From: Hyphomicrobiales bacterium
GTDB lineage: Bacteria; Pseudomonadota; Alphaproteobacteria; Rhizobiales; Rhizobiaceae
DNA length: 64,000 bases
Assembly: GCA_900468065.1 (NCBI GenBank)
Contig: UBTA01000055.1
Span: forward strand, 1-64,000
Reading direction: 5' to 3'
Within the stretch, counting starts at the first letter, position 1. Each line of letters begins with the position of its first letter. Shown here piece after piece: positions 8,039-16,916 of the stretch. The notes under the pieces are model-generated. The model saw only the letters and a list, made by a program, of their open reading frames with translations. It did no database searches and was not told where the DNA came from. Both the position numbers and the translations under genes were made by a program.

Positions 8039-8349
8039 CGGATGATCCTCCTTTGCTTTTTCGCAACGTCCAAACTCTCAACCCTGATTTTGGTTCCCAG
8101 TTGCGGCAAAGAGGCGGCTCGTCATGACATCTACGAAATTGACTTAAATCTAAAGCCCGTAAACTCAACGATTGTTCCCGTGTCCGACCACAGATCGTAC
8201 CGCCATGATGCAGGAGCATGGATACATGGTCGCTGATGTGGACCCACGGATGTACGGGCACTTGCTGTGCGGCACTTGGAGAACCCCGAAAATAGCACGG
8301 TCATTTTTTGGCAATTGACTCGGTTCTCGCCATCGGCAAATCATCCCGG
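8039..8349. other. No supported gene; contains a weak copy of the DEWSLTW-type segment
   Basis: Around 8217-8245 the plus strand reads DTWSLMWTHG, and its DNA resembles the segments at 1613-1640 and 37850-37880. No intact frame surrounds it. The remainder shows nothing I can support. Confidence 0.35.
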
Positions 8350-8655
8350 ATGTCCGGCACAACTGATTTCATCTCTGAACTGGTCCGCGCCGCCAACAAG
8401 GTTGGCAAGCTCACGCCAGCCGAGCGCATGAAGCTGATGGTGCGCGGCGCGAGGACTATTCGCGAAATGCGGCTCATGACAGGCATTAGGTCCGACACTA
8501 GGCGGGACGCGCTCAATGATGTGGAGATCGCGGCGCTGAAATCTCAAAAAGGGTCTCATGAGGACGCCCAAAACGTTCTTCTGGAGATGGCCGACATGAT
8601 CCGGACGCTGAAGATCGTTCTGGACGCCAAAAATGAAGAACTGTGGGGCGGGTAA
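8350..8655 (+). CDS. Helical hypothetical protein (101 aa)
   Basis: The ATG at 8350 gives MSGTTDFISELVRAANKVGK, and the protein is almost entirely predicted helix with many charged residues (LTPAERMKLMVRGARTIREM). It has no membrane segment. A truncated copy of its C-terminus lies at 2613-2690, so the gene has been duplicated locally. A possible terminator follows 40 bp after the stop. No ribosome binding site is obvious at 8350, and a TTG at 8308 is an alternative start. Function unknown. Confidence 0.55.
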   Translation: MSGTTDFISELVRAANKVGKLTPAERMKLMVRGARTIREMRLMTGIRSDTRRDALNDVEIAALKSQKGSHEDAQNVLLEMADMIRTLKIVLDAKNEELWGG

Positions 8656-8693
8656 GAACAGAGGGTTGTGAAATTTAGTCCCCGGATTAAATT

Positions 8694-8721
8694 GACCTCG
8701 CTTCATCCGGCGGGGTCTTTT
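8694..8721 (+). terminator. Probable Rho-independent terminator
   Basis: GACCTCGC and GCGGGGTC form an 8-bp stem with one G-T pair around an 8-nt loop and are followed by TTTT. It lies 39 bp after the stop at 8655. Confidence 0.65.
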
Positions 8722-8879
8722 GTGCGGGTCTGTATCGAGCGGAACGATCAAGCCACGTCCTTGGACAAGCACGGTCACCAGTTAACGCGGGCCTAACCTG
8801 GTGGCGATGACCTTCGATGACACGGCGGCGGCGCCAGATCTTATGGGATTGCAATTCAGTTCATTGATTTAATTCATTC

Positions 8880-8900
8880 GGCCGGCCTTTAGGGCCGGCA
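8880..8900. other. GC-rich hairpin upstream of the response regulator
   Basis: GCCGGCC, a short loop and GGGCCGGC form a strong stem about 100 bp before the response-regulator start. There is no long T run directly after it, so it may be a processing or stability element rather than a terminator. Confidence 0.4.
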
Positions 8901-9000
8901 AAATCTACATTTTTATATAAAAAGTTTATTGCCGGAGATCCCAGTTGGATTTTTTATTTCCCCTTGTCTCAACACGTCTGCTTTGCCAGAGGACGCCCTT

Positions 9001-9378
9001 ATGGACGCAAGAACAGCCAAATCGGTCCTTATTCTTGAAGACGAGCCGCTCATCGCTTTGGAGCACGACGAAATAGTCGAGCGGGCTGGTTTTACACAAG
9101 TCACGATATTTTCCACATGGACTGCGGCGAACGAATGGCTCCAGTTCAATACCCCTACGGTCGCGTTGTTGGATGTCCGACTGCGGGATGGACCCTGTGC
9201 CGCCGTTGCAACGCTCTTGAGGAACAAAGGCATCCCATTTGTCGTTTGTTCGGGCTCAAGCCAAGAGGACGCCGATCCAGCGTTTCGCAGCGGCGTTTGG
9301 GTTTCGAAGCCCTGTATTCCGGACGATTTAATCGCAACGCTCACACAGGCCAAATCAAAGGTGGCCGACCAAGCATAG
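9001..9378 (+). CDS. Single-domain response regulator (CheY-like receiver)
   Basis: The 125-residue protein is a receiver domain with no output domain. The expected residues are present: the acidic pair E13-D14 in ILEDEP, the phosphoacceptor D58 in ALLDVRL, S84 in VVCSGSS (the switch Ser/Thr position) and K103 in VSKPC. It would accept phosphate from a histidine kinase encoded elsewhere and act through protein contacts. The ATG at 9001 follows AGAGGACG. It is probably co-transcribed with the small gene at 9388, 9 bp downstream. No kinase gene is nearby, so it is an orphan. Confidence 0.88.
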   Translation: MDARTAKSVLILEDEPLIALEHDEIVERAGFTQVTIFSTWTAANEWLQFNTPTVALLDVRLRDGPCAAVATLLRNKGIPFVVCSGSSQEDADPAFRSGVWVSKPCIPDDLIATLTQAKSKVADQA

Positions 9379-9387
9379 GAGGGTTAA

Positions 9388-9585
9388 ATGGAGGACCGCA
9401 AAACGAGACGCCCGCGGGGAACCTCGGCTTTGGGAAACTTCGACCAATCTAAAGCAATCGCGGAGGAAACGATCAGTGACCGTCGAGAGGCGGATGCCCG
9501 AAAAACTGCGCGCCTTCGAGAGTTGCGGCTGGCCCGCAAGCCAGGCTCGGAGGACGTCGTAATCCCCAAATATCCACCAGAATAA
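9388..9585 (+). CDS. Small basic hypothetical protein (65 aa)
   Basis: The ATG follows a strong AGGAGG site only 9 bp after the response-regulator stop, so the two genes form an operon. The product is highly charged and arginine-rich (MEDRKTRRPRGTSALGNFD, then ETISDRREADARKTARLREL), with a proline-containing tail. It is likely helical or partly disordered. It could be a partner of the receiver protein, but that rests on position alone. Confidence 0.6.
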   Translation: MEDRKTRRPRGTSALGNFDQSKAIAEETISDRREADARKTARLRELRLARKPGSEDVVIPKYPPE

Positions 9586-9787
9586 GCCACGCGGCCAGGT
9601 CTTATCAATCATGGATAGGGTCAATCCACCCCTGAGGTGAAGAAATTTATTGCCGGCAACCGCGAGGATGTTTCATCACCGTCCTCTTGGCTGCGTGATC
9701 CCTAATGATTACAACTCTGGTACGCTGCAATGCCGTCTCGGGAGGGCCTCCCCCTTCTCTTCTTCCGGCCGCCAATCCGACAGATGG

Positions 9788-11980
9788 TCACCGGACGTCA
9801 CTTGCGTCGCTGATTTCGCGCCGGCCATAGGTCACACGATAGGCGCCGGTCTCAACAGGAAACATGGCGTAGGCGATCCCCTTGATGATCTCGGTCTCGT
9901 GGTCCACCGGCAACCCGTCGCGGCTGATCGCCAATACCTCTCGTCCGCCCGTTTGTGCAAGGATCATGCCTCGGAGCATTGTTCCGGTTCGTCTGTCAGC
10001 GTATGCGTCGAAGCTCAGGGAACCACCGCTCCAGGCGATATGCGCAAAATGGGAATCGTTGCGGCCGTCGGTCCAGTCAAGCAATTGTTTCACAGAGACC
10101 AATGGGACGCCGCGAGCCTTTGCGGCCGCGGTCAACTGCTTGTCGAAATCGTCGCTAAAATCGTAGTGCGTCCCGAACGCCCCGTAATAGCCTTGAGGGC
10201 CGAGCGCCTGGTCAAGTTGCGTCTCTATGGCTGTCGGAAAGCGCATTCCGCTCTCGTTTACGAAATGCGTCGCTGCCTGGTAGACGTCGATCATGCGGCC
10301 ATCGAGATCGGCAAACCGCATTGGCAGGCCAGAGCCGGTCATGAAGCCGGGACGGTCCTTGATCCATGAACCGGGCCAATAATAGTAACTGAGGTCCATG
10401 CGCACCCCGAAACGCGCCTCCGTTTTTGGCGTGGACGCCCAGTCACTCCACGCGACACAGTGGGTGCGGCTACCCGTCTGGGGCGGCAAGTCAGGATATT
10501 TAACGCGAAATTCGTTCAGTTCGCGACGGAATATTGTCGCAAAGTCCGTCGGCCGAAGGTTGTCGCAGCCCTTGTTGACGTGGTCGCCAATGTCGAAACC
10601 TTCCGCAACGTAGGCGCTGGCCTCGTTGGATGACAACCCGCCACTGGTGTAGATCCATGCGGTGGCGCGATAACATTCCCACTCAGCGACCGAGCATTCT
10701 TCAGGCTCGCTGGCCTTGAGCCGATCGAATGAGTCCTCTGTTCCGCTTACGGTACTGTGATCGTCGCCGGCCATTACGAGGACCGCCTTGTGTCCCTTGG
10801 GAAAGTACCACAGTCGCGGAAGCGGTGCCTTGTCTTCGAGCATGAAATTCATCACGTTGACGAGCAGGCGCTGCTGTTCGTCTGCCCCCGGGATGGCGAT
10901 CCGGTCGAAATCATTCCAGTCGGGTTGCTCGTCGCCTTTCTTGGCACCAAAGAACAGGTCATTGGCACGGACGACAGAATTCCCGTCACGCTCGTCACCA
11001 GCCCAGGAAGGATTGCCCTGACGCGTGTAGATGATCGACCGGGCAAGGTCGTAGGTGAATGCCGCGGCCTGGCCTCCGGCTCTACCAACTCTCCGCACTG
11101 TGATGGCAGGGTTCGGCGTCGCGTTAGACGAGCTGCTATAGAGCCGGGCAATTTCGGTCGCGCCTACTGTCAGCGCATAAAGATCAGCCGCGCCATGGTA
11201 CTGGATCGTCTCGCCGGCAACGCCATATCCGGGAGCCGTCGCCGTGTCGATCAGCAGATAACCTTCGTTCAAGGATGCATCTTGGTCCTCCAACCCCAGT
11301 AGGCCCGCGAGTTTCTTGTCTGGACGCATAGTGATCAGATCGCCGCCTGTGTCGACCCACTGCGAAAACATCGCCGCTTGCGCCTTGGTCAATGGCATTT
11401 CGCCGAGCAGGACCAGGTCGAACCGGCCGAGCCGTTCGGCGGTGACCTGCGAAAGATCCAGGCTCTCGAACGAACCGATACCTTCGGCCCGCAGTATCTC
11501 GCTGTAATATGTGCTGAAGGGTAATGTGGCTGAGTGAACGACCAAGATTGGTCCTCCGAAACCGTGCTCAAGATCGCGCCGCGTCGTGAACGACCAACTT
11601 TGGTCAGTCACGAGAGTGTTGCCGGCCTCGTCCCCAATGCCTGCAGCAACAATGGTCGCTGTATACTTCGTGCCGCTCTTTAACGGCCTCGCTGGCGCAA
11701 GCACCGCGGAGCGGGTCCACGTGTCGTACGACACGCTCGCCTCGACGGGTTCACCCGACGCCGAGAGCCGGAGCGAGTTGACCCCGATAGTGGCGGGATC
11801 GACATCTCCGGTGAAAGTCACCGTGATCGCGGCAGCAAGATCGATATTGTCTGCCCCGGCCGGAGGAGCAAGCTCAGACACGGCTGGAGGTTGATCGACC
11901 CATGAGGGGAGCGCAGCCATTCCCGTCGCCGCCATTATGACGATGGCGAGAAGTATCAAATGGACTTGCACTCTTGACAT
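9788..11980 (-). CDS. Large exported protein: Ig-like, amidotransferase-like and deacetylase-like regions
   Basis: The 730-residue protein starts at ATG 11980, with a signal peptide or anchor in residues 1-24 (VQVHLILLAIVIMAATGMAA). Residues about 32-135 form a Big_5/SbsA-type Ig-like domain (AITVTFTGDVDPATIGVNSL, ending WSFTT). A region near 140-240 resembles ThuA/class I amidotransferase folds (GPILVVHSATLPFSTYYSEI). From about 395 onward a polysaccharide-deacetylase-like region begins with KAVLVMAGDDHST, the DDH being a likely metal site, and later shows GTHYDFSDDFDK. It may modify a polysaccharide at the cell surface; this is inference. It is monocistronic. An upstream in-frame start at 12193 would add 71 residues without a signal peptide and is rejected. 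Confidence 0.75.
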   Translation of the reverse strand: MSRVQVHLILLAIVIMAATGMAALPSWVDQPPAVSELAPPAGADNIDLAAAITVTFTGDVDPATIGVNSLRLSASGEPVEASVSYDTWTRSAVLAPARPLKSGTKYTATIVAAGIGDEAGNTLVTDQSWSFTTRRDLEHGFGGPILVVHSATLPFSTYYSEILRAEGIGSFESLDLSQVTAERLGRFDLVLLGEMPLTKAQAAMFSQWVDTGGDLITMRPDKKLAGLLGLEDQDASLNEGYLLIDTATAPGYGVAGETIQYHGAADLYALTVGATEIARLYSSSSNATPNPAITVRRVGRAGGQAAAFTYDLARSIIYTRQGNPSWAGDERDGNSVVRANDLFFGAKKGDEQPDWNDFDRIAIPGADEQQRLLVNVMNFMLEDKAPLPRLWYFPKGHKAVLVMAGDDHSTVSGTEDSFDRLKASEPEECSVAEWECYRATAWIYTSGGLSSNEASAYVAEGFDIGDHVNKGCDNLRPTDFATIFRRELNEFRVKYPDLPPQTGSRTHCVAWSDWASTPKTEARFGVRMDLSYYYWPGSWIKDRPGFMTGSGLPMRFADLDGRMIDVYQAATHFVNESGMRFPTAIETQLDQALGPQGYYGAFGTHYDFSDDFDKQLTAAAKARGVPLVSVKQLLDWTDGRNDSHFAHIAWSGGSLSFDAYADRRTGTMLRGMILAQTGGREVLAISRDGLPVDHETEIIKGIAYAMFPVETGAYRVTYGRREISDASDVR

Positions 11981-12784
11981 TTTAGACGCGCCTCGCCGCA
12001 AGGTCCACTCACCAGCCCCGGGTGGACGCCCTTCGCCTAAAAAGTTATACAACCCCCTGTGTTGGTAAAGGCCGCATAATGGATAGTGGATAGCCGAAGG
12101 ACTTAGTGCTTTACCACTATCTCTCGGCCCGCCTGCGCTTAGGCAGCACGTCGCGTTTTGCCAAAGATGTCCACTGATTTTCCTCGATCTCAAGTGGAGG
12201 TCGTCCGTTTAACCATATGCGATCCCTTGACCAATCCCCTCGCCACGTTGTCACCCTCCGCTCATGAATGCGGCGTAGTGACGGCTTCTTGATGCGCAGA
12301 CGACACCGCTCAGCAACTCATGAACAACAACGAGCTGTTTCCTTTATATTTTCTCGATAAATCAGTTACTTAGTAATCCGTTTCGACGTAACACGCGGAG
12401 CTCTAAAGAGCGATTGAATCTGTCAACCGGGAGATTTGAGCTAACATCCTCTGTCGCGGAACGTTTGCCAGGTCCACGCATCCAATCCCTGATAGGAGAA
12501 AATGTCCGCCGCCACTGGCTCCAGCTAGGTGGTTCACCCGACGGCACGATGAGCGTAGCCGTTAGCCACTTTCATCCCCGGCGGGAACCGTATCGTCTCC
12601 CTGCGCTGATTGTAGATGTCGAGATCGGCCGCATGATATTGGGATCGCGAGCACGGCAACCGCCAACTCCCGCTCAAGCAGATCCGCCGCCTAGTTGCGC
12701 CCCCTTCGAGCCGACCAAATCAGCTTCTCATCGAGAATGGGTCTGCGCACGCGATTACCATTCGAAAGAGAAGGCTGCAGAACA
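11981..12784. other. No supported gene
   Basis: About 800 bp with only short overlapping frames on both strands. The part next to 11980 must hold the promoter of the large exported protein; I see no clear operator. The part near 12360-12560 has no recognisable relic. Confidence 0.5.
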
Positions 12785-13252
12785 TCAGTATTGTTTCAGG
12801 GCGGGGTCATCGAGTGCCGGATTATAGAAGAGCGAAATCGCCAGGCTTCGCGCTATGCGGTCAGCGGTTGCAGTGAACCAGGCTCTGGCTTCCTCTGTCG
12901 GGACGATTTCCTCAACCGTTGCAGCAAACAACTCCAGCCATTGCGGAAAAAGCTCTGGCGTCATGTTTGCAACGCCAAGATGGGCCTGAACAGGCTTTCC
13001 GCCATAGGCGCCACTACGGAATGCAAGGGCGGACCAGAAGCTTTTCATTTTCTCCATGTGGTCAGGCCAACGCCCCGCCAGCTTCGCATCAAACACTGGC
13101 CCGAGCTGCGCATGTAAAAGCACACGGGCATAAAAAGCCTCAACCAACACGCTGATTAAAACGTCATCGATGCCGATCGATTTCATCTCGGCTTGCGCGC
13201 GTTTGCGGATTGCATCGCTTTGAGCAGCGCGCCCGTGCAGTTTGTCGTCCAT
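12785..13252 (-). CDS. Group III truncated haemoglobin
   Basis: The 155-residue protein has the outline of group III (P-type) truncated globins: FYARVLLHAQLGPVFDAKLA in the first helices, then WPDHMEKMKSFWSALAFRSG, and F-helix VQAHLGVANMTPELFPQWLE. The histidine in VQAHL is the expected proximal haem ligand, and PQWLELFAATVEEI is characteristic of the family. These cytoplasmic proteins bind O2 or NO, and in several bacteria act in NO detoxification or delivery of oxygen to oxidases. It stands alone between non-coding stretches. Start chosen at 13252, after TGGGTG. Confidence 0.88.
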   Translation of the reverse strand: MDDKLHGRAAQSDAIRKRAQAEMKSIGIDDVLISVLVEAFYARVLLHAQLGPVFDAKLAGRWPDHMEKMKSFWSALAFRSGAYGGKPVQAHLGVANMTPELFPQWLELFAATVEEIVPTEEARAWFTATADRIARSLAISLFYNPALDDPALKQY

Positions 13253-13733
13253 TTAGCACCCAGCATTTTCCGCGTCGGCGACGCAATATAGTCATTTCAG
13301 TTGTCGTCGCAGACAGTCACTGCCAAGTGGAGCCCGCGTCGGCCACTCTTCCATGCAGGCACCGCTAGAACCGGCTTCCACCTCAAGACCCCATGAATTG
13401 TAAAGAAGTTCCCTCGAGTCAAACGCAGGAAGTTGCTCGCCTTGAAGAGATCTGAACGTCGACAAGGTCCTGATATGAGGAATGCCAAACGCATGTACCA
13501 TTGAGACCAGAGCTCATGTTCAACAGCACTCATTGGAGAGCCAGCCACTTCATTTGCCTCTGCCCGCTGCAATAGCCGCCCATCACACATGCGTCGCCCC
13601 TCGCAGGCTCTGTTCCATAGATAATTCGCTGGATCGAAATTGAACCATAAGCAGCGTCGAACGTGTTTATTGACTGACGTCGCCCCGGACATATTTACAT
13701 TTCAAAGGTGTCAACGTCTTCTGTCTGTATCCT
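13253..13733. other. No supported gene
   Basis: Short frames only. One of 131 codons on the minus strand (13297-13692) has no ribosome binding site and an unlikely composition. No hairpin or repeat noticed. Confidence 0.45.
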
Positions 13734-14438
13734 CTACGGCTCCAGCCCCGCGCAACGCGCCGTATTGCGTATATGCGTTTCCATCTCAAAACGCGCGGCG
13801 GCGGGATCATTTGTGCGCAGGGCCGCGATAATGCGACGGTGCTCTGCGATGGACGCGCTCATGCGGGCGGGGTCGGTGATGGGGATAGGCTGCCGCTGGG
13901 TTTCCGTCAGCTGTTCGCGCACAGTTTGGTAGAGCGCACGCAGCATCGTATTGCTGCACGCCGATGCAATGATCGCGTGGAACTCCAGGTCAGCTTCGAC
14001 ATTGGCCAGTAGATCACCTTTCGCCCAGCACTCTTCCATCTGCCGGGTCGCATCCTCCATCTGCTCCATCTGGCTGGCCATGAGCCTGCCGGCTGAAAGA
14101 CCGGCGATCTGACCCTCCAGCATGATCCGGGTCTGGAACACGTCGAACACCGAATAGCTGCCGGAATAGCGCCAGGGTGCCATATGGTTGGATGCCGAGG
14201 ACGGACCGCCTGAAACGAATGTCCCACGGCCCGCCTCCGTTTTCAGCAAGCCAAGTGTCTCAAGGGTCAGCAAGGCCTCGCGCAGCGATGCCCGGCTGAT
14301 ACCGAATTTCTGCGAGAACTCCCGTTGCGACGGGATCTTTTCGCCAATCTTCAAGCTGCCGTTCTGGATCATGCTCTGAATTTCGCGCGCGACCGACTGG
14401 GGGACCAAGGTTTTGTTCAGCATTCTCGTTTGATCCAT
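13734..14438 (-). CDS. FadR-type GntR regulator (GntR1)
   Basis: A 234-residue transcription factor with an N-terminal winged helix (SVAREIQSMIQNGSLKIGEK, SQREFSQKFGISRASLREAL) and a C-terminal FCD effector domain containing the metal-site type residues of that class (EFHAIIASACSN and HRRIIAALRTND). It is transcribed divergently from the amino-acid ABC importer at 14616, with GGTC...ACC elements in the shared 177-bp gap. It most likely represses the importer-PLP enzyme-hydantoinase operon until the substrate or a breakdown product binds. The effector is unknown. Family certain, target inferred from position. Confidence 0.88.
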   Translation of the reverse strand: MDQTRMLNKTLVPQSVAREIQSMIQNGSLKIGEKIPSQREFSQKFGISRASLREALLTLETLGLLKTEAGRGTFVSGGPSSASNHMAPWRYSGSYSVFDVFQTRIMLEGQIAGLSAGRLMASQMEQMEDATRQMEECWAKGDLLANVEADLEFHAIIASACSNTMLRALYQTVREQLTETQRQPIPITDPARMSASIAEHRRIIAALRTNDPAAARFEMETHIRNTARCAGLEP

Positions 14439-14537
14439 CCGTCCAAGGGCGCTGTGTGCCTTACACAGCCGCCTATTATCTACGCCAGTCTATTTTACTG
14501 GCACCGTGTCTTGCAATTGCCAAACAGGCATGCTTCC

Positions 14538-14570
14538 TTGGTCAAACCGGTCTGACCAGTTAGACCAGTC
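14538..14570. promoter_or_regulatory. Probable GntR1 operator
   Basis: TTGGTCAAACC at 14538-14548 is followed directly by GGTCTGACC at 14549-14557 and by another ACCA half at 14564-14567. The repeated GGTC...ACC dyads match the TGGTnnnACCA pattern typical of FadR-subfamily sites. It lies between the divergent regulator and transporter genes, about 46 bp before the transporter start. Confidence 0.65.
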
Positions 14571-14615
14571 AATCCAGCGTAAACGTGTTAAGGCCAAAAA
14601 ATCAAGGGGAACCTC

Positions 14616-15416
14616 ATGAAAACGCTCACCCTCATCAAGTCCACCATTCTGTCTGCCCTGTTTGCCACAGCAGGATTTGCGTCCTCTGCTGTTGCAGCAG
14701 ATCTGACAGTCGGCGCAAACATCGGCAACGTGCCTTGGGAATTTCAGGATGCATCCGGCAAGACCGTCGGCTTCGAAATCGATCTCGTAACCGAAATCGG
14801 CAAACGGCTCGGTAAGTCGGTCGAATTTGTCAATATTCCCTTCAGCGGGCTGTTTTCCGCCGTGCAGTCCGGCCGCATCAATATGGCCGTCTCGTCCATC
14901 ACGATAACTGAAAAGAGGTTGGAGTCCGTCACCTTCGCGCAGCCATACTACGACAGTGACCAGTCGTTGACGGTATTGGCCTCCAGCGGCATTTCCGGAG
15001 TTTCGGCCATGGAAGGCAAAGTCGTCGGGGTCGATACAGGCTCGACCGGTGATATGTGGGCGACAACCAACACTGCAAAGTACAAGCTTGGCGAGATCCG
15101 CAAGTTCGAGGGCCTGTCACCGGCCATGCTTGACCTGGCTGCTGGCCGCATCGACGGCTATATCAGCGATATTCCGGCACTTCAGTACTACGTGAAAGAC
15201 AAACCCGAACTGAAGGTGGTCGAGCGGATCACGACGGGCGAGAAATATTCCGTCATGTTCAACAAGGGCGATCCTTTGGCCGCCGAGGTCAATGAGGTTA
15301 TTTCGACGCTGAAGAAGGAAGGATTCGTCGCCAAGCTGCACGAGACTTGGTTCGGTGCCAAGGCCGAAGACACGACATCGACCGTTACGGTCATGGACAT
15401 GCCGTCTGCCAAGTAA
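14616..15416 (+). CDS. Amino-acid ABC importer, periplasmic binding protein (SBP_3)
   Basis: A 266-residue family 3 solute-binding protein with a signal peptide of about 28 residues (IKSTILSALFATAGFASSAV) and the mature start DLTVGANIGNVPWEF. The family signature GFEIDLVTEIGKRLG is present, followed by FSGLFSAVQSGRINMAVSSI and the C-terminal lobe. It would capture a polar amino acid or a similar small acid in the periplasm and hand it to the permease at 15479. It is the first gene of the operon 14616-19635, controlled from the gap shared with GntR1. A strong hairpin separates it from the permease gene. Substrate unknown; the neighbours suggest an N-containing ring-cleavage product. Confidence 0.92.
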   Translation: MKTLTLIKSTILSALFATAGFASSAVAADLTVGANIGNVPWEFQDASGKTVGFEIDLVTEIGKRLGKSVEFVNIPFSGLFSAVQSGRINMAVSSITITEKRLESVTFAQPYYDSDQSLTVLASSGISGVSAMEGKVVGVDTGSTGDMWATTNTAKYKLGEIRKFEGLSPAMLDLAAGRIDGYISDIPALQYYVKDKPELKVVERITTGEKYSVMFNKGDPLAAEVNEVISTLKKEGFVAKLHETWFGAKAEDTTSTVTVMDMPSAK

Positions 15417-15428
15417 ACCGTGACCCCA

Positions 15429-15460
15429 TGTGATGACGGCGCTAGCGCGCCGCCATCACA
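15429..15460 (+). other. Intercistronic hairpin after the binding-protein gene
   Basis: A 14-bp inverted repeat with one mismatch (TGTGATGACGGCGC and GCGCCGCCATCACA) around a 4-nt loop fills the gap between binding protein and permease. No T run follows. Such stems protect the upstream mRNA and give the binding protein in excess over the membrane parts. Confidence 0.7.
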
Positions 15461-15478
15461 TTCAAAGCCGGTGACCTC

Positions 15479-16153
15479 ATGAATCTGCTCAATACCTTCT
15501 TTAATATCCCGATCCTGATCGAAACCTTTCCGCTGCTTTTATCGGGGCTTCTGGTGACGCTGGAAATTGGCGTCACAAGCATCGCCGCCGGGCTTGCCGG
15601 TGGCCTGTTTCTAGCGCTCGTCAGGCTTTACGGAGCCGGTCCGATTCCGTTCTTCGCCAAAATCTATATCGATATTTTCCGCTCGATCCCTCTCCTGGTG
15701 TTGCTGATCGTCGTCTATTACGCCCTGCCCTTCGTCGGCATCCGGTTCTCGCCTTTCGTTTCGGCCGTCGTGGCTTTGACCCTGGTGTCATCGGCCTATA
15801 CGGCGGAGATTTTCCGTGCCGGCATCGAAGCCATTCCGCATGGCCAGTTTGAGGCATCGCAGGCGCTGGGGCTTTCCGGCCGCCACATGATGATCGACGT
15901 GATCCTTCCGCAAGCCATCAAGATCGTCATCCCGCCGCTGACCAACAATTGCATCAACGTGCTGAAGGACACCGCCCTCGCCTCTGTCGTCGCCATGCCC
16001 GACCTGTTGAAACAGGCCACCCAGGCGCAGGCCCTGTCGGCCAATCCGACGCCGCTGATCGGCGCGGCACTCATCTATGTCGCCCTGCTCTGGCCTCTGG
16101 TCACCATAGTCGCGCGCCTTGAGAAACGCTTCGGCGGGGAGAAGCGCCCATGA
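15479..16153 (+). CDS. Amino-acid ABC importer permease (HisM type)
   Basis: A 224-residue inner-membrane permease of the His/Glu/Gln type. Hydrophobic spans include [20 protein letters not shown] and [20 protein letters not shown]. The EAA loop that docks the ATPase reads [20 protein letters not shown]. Only one permease gene is present, so the channel is presumably a homodimer. Its last codons overlap the ATPase gene by four bases (ATGA), so the two subunits are translationally coupled. Confidence 0.93.
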   Translation: MNLLNTFFNIPILIETFPLLLSGLLVTLEIGVTSIAAGLAGGLFLALVRLYGAGPIPFFAKIYIDIFRSIPLLVLLIVVYYALPFVGIRFSPFVSAVVALTLVSSAYTAEIFRAGIEAIPHGQFEASQALGLSGRHMMIDVILPQAIKIVIPPLTNNCINVLKDTALASVVAMPDLLKQATQAQALSANPTPLIGAALIYVALLWPLVTIVARLEKRFGGEKRP

Positions 16154-16887
16154 GCCCGCTCATTCAGATCACGAATTTGAAAAAGGCATACGGCATCTTC
16201 ACCGTTCTGCATGGCATCGATCTCGACATTGCGGAGGGGGAAGTCGTCTGCGTCATCGGGCCATCCGGTTCCGGCAAGTCCACCCTCATCCGCTGCATCA
16301 ACCGGCTTGAGGCTTTTTCCAGCGATAGCAGCATTGTCGTCGATGGCGTCACCGTGGGGCCGGGCAAGGCGCTGGCAAAGGTGCGGGCCGAAGTGGGCAT
16401 GGTGTTTCAATCCTTCAATCTCTTCCCCCACCTGACGGTTTTGAAAAACGTCATGCTCGCCCCCATGCGCGTGAGGGGCAATAAGCCTGAAGACGCCGAG
16501 CGCAAGGCACGCGAGCTTCTTTCCCGTGTCGGTATTGCAGAACAGGCGGAGAAATATCCTGGAAAGCTATCGGGCGGACAGCAGCAACGCGTTGCGATTG
16601 CCCGCGCCCTGGCGATGGAGCCAAAGGTCATGCTGTTCGACGAGCCGACATCGTCGCTCGACCCGGAAATGGTCGGTGAGGTGCTGGATGTGATGAAGAG
16701 GCTTGCCGGTACCGGCGTGACGATGATCGTCGTCACGCACGAGATGGGCTTTGCCCGGCAGGTGGCCGACCGCGTCATCTTCATGGACGGCGGCCGCATC
16801 ATCGAACAGGGCACGCCGGGCGAAATCTTCGACAACCCCAAGGAAGAACGCACGCGCGGGTTCCTGCGCGCCGTTCTCAACCACTGA
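16150..16887 (+). CDS. Amino-acid ABC importer ATP-binding protein (GlnQ/HisP type)
   Basis: A 245-residue ATPase with Walker [10 protein letters not shown] at residues 37-45, Q-loop [15 protein letters not shown], signature [15 protein letters not shown], Walker [15 protein letters not shown] and the switch histidine in VVTHEMGFA. It powers the importer formed by the two preceding genes. All catalytic motifs are intact. Confidence 0.95.
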   Translation: MSPLIQITNLKKAYGIFTVLHGIDLDIAEGEVVCVIGPSGSGKSTLIRCINRLEAFSSDSSIVVDGVTVGPGKALAKVRAEVGMVFQSFNLFPHLTVLKNVMLAPMRVRGNKPEDAERKARELLSRVGIAEQAEKYPGKLSGGQQQRVAIARALAMEPKVMLFDEPTSSLDPEMVGEVLDVMKRLAGTGVTMIVVTHEMGFARQVADRVIFMDGGRIIEQGTPGEIFDNPKEERTRGFLRAVLNH

Positions 16888-16916
16888 GAAAAACAAAAGA
16901 CGGTCTGGAGGACCAA

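Noticed and set aside
9650-10369. A 239-codon open frame on the plus strand
   Set aside because: Overlaps the large exported protein gene, which has clear domains and a signal peptide on the other strand.
13297-13692. A 131-codon open frame on the minus strand
   Set aside because: No ribosome binding site, cysteine- and tryptophan-rich irregular composition and no family resemblance.
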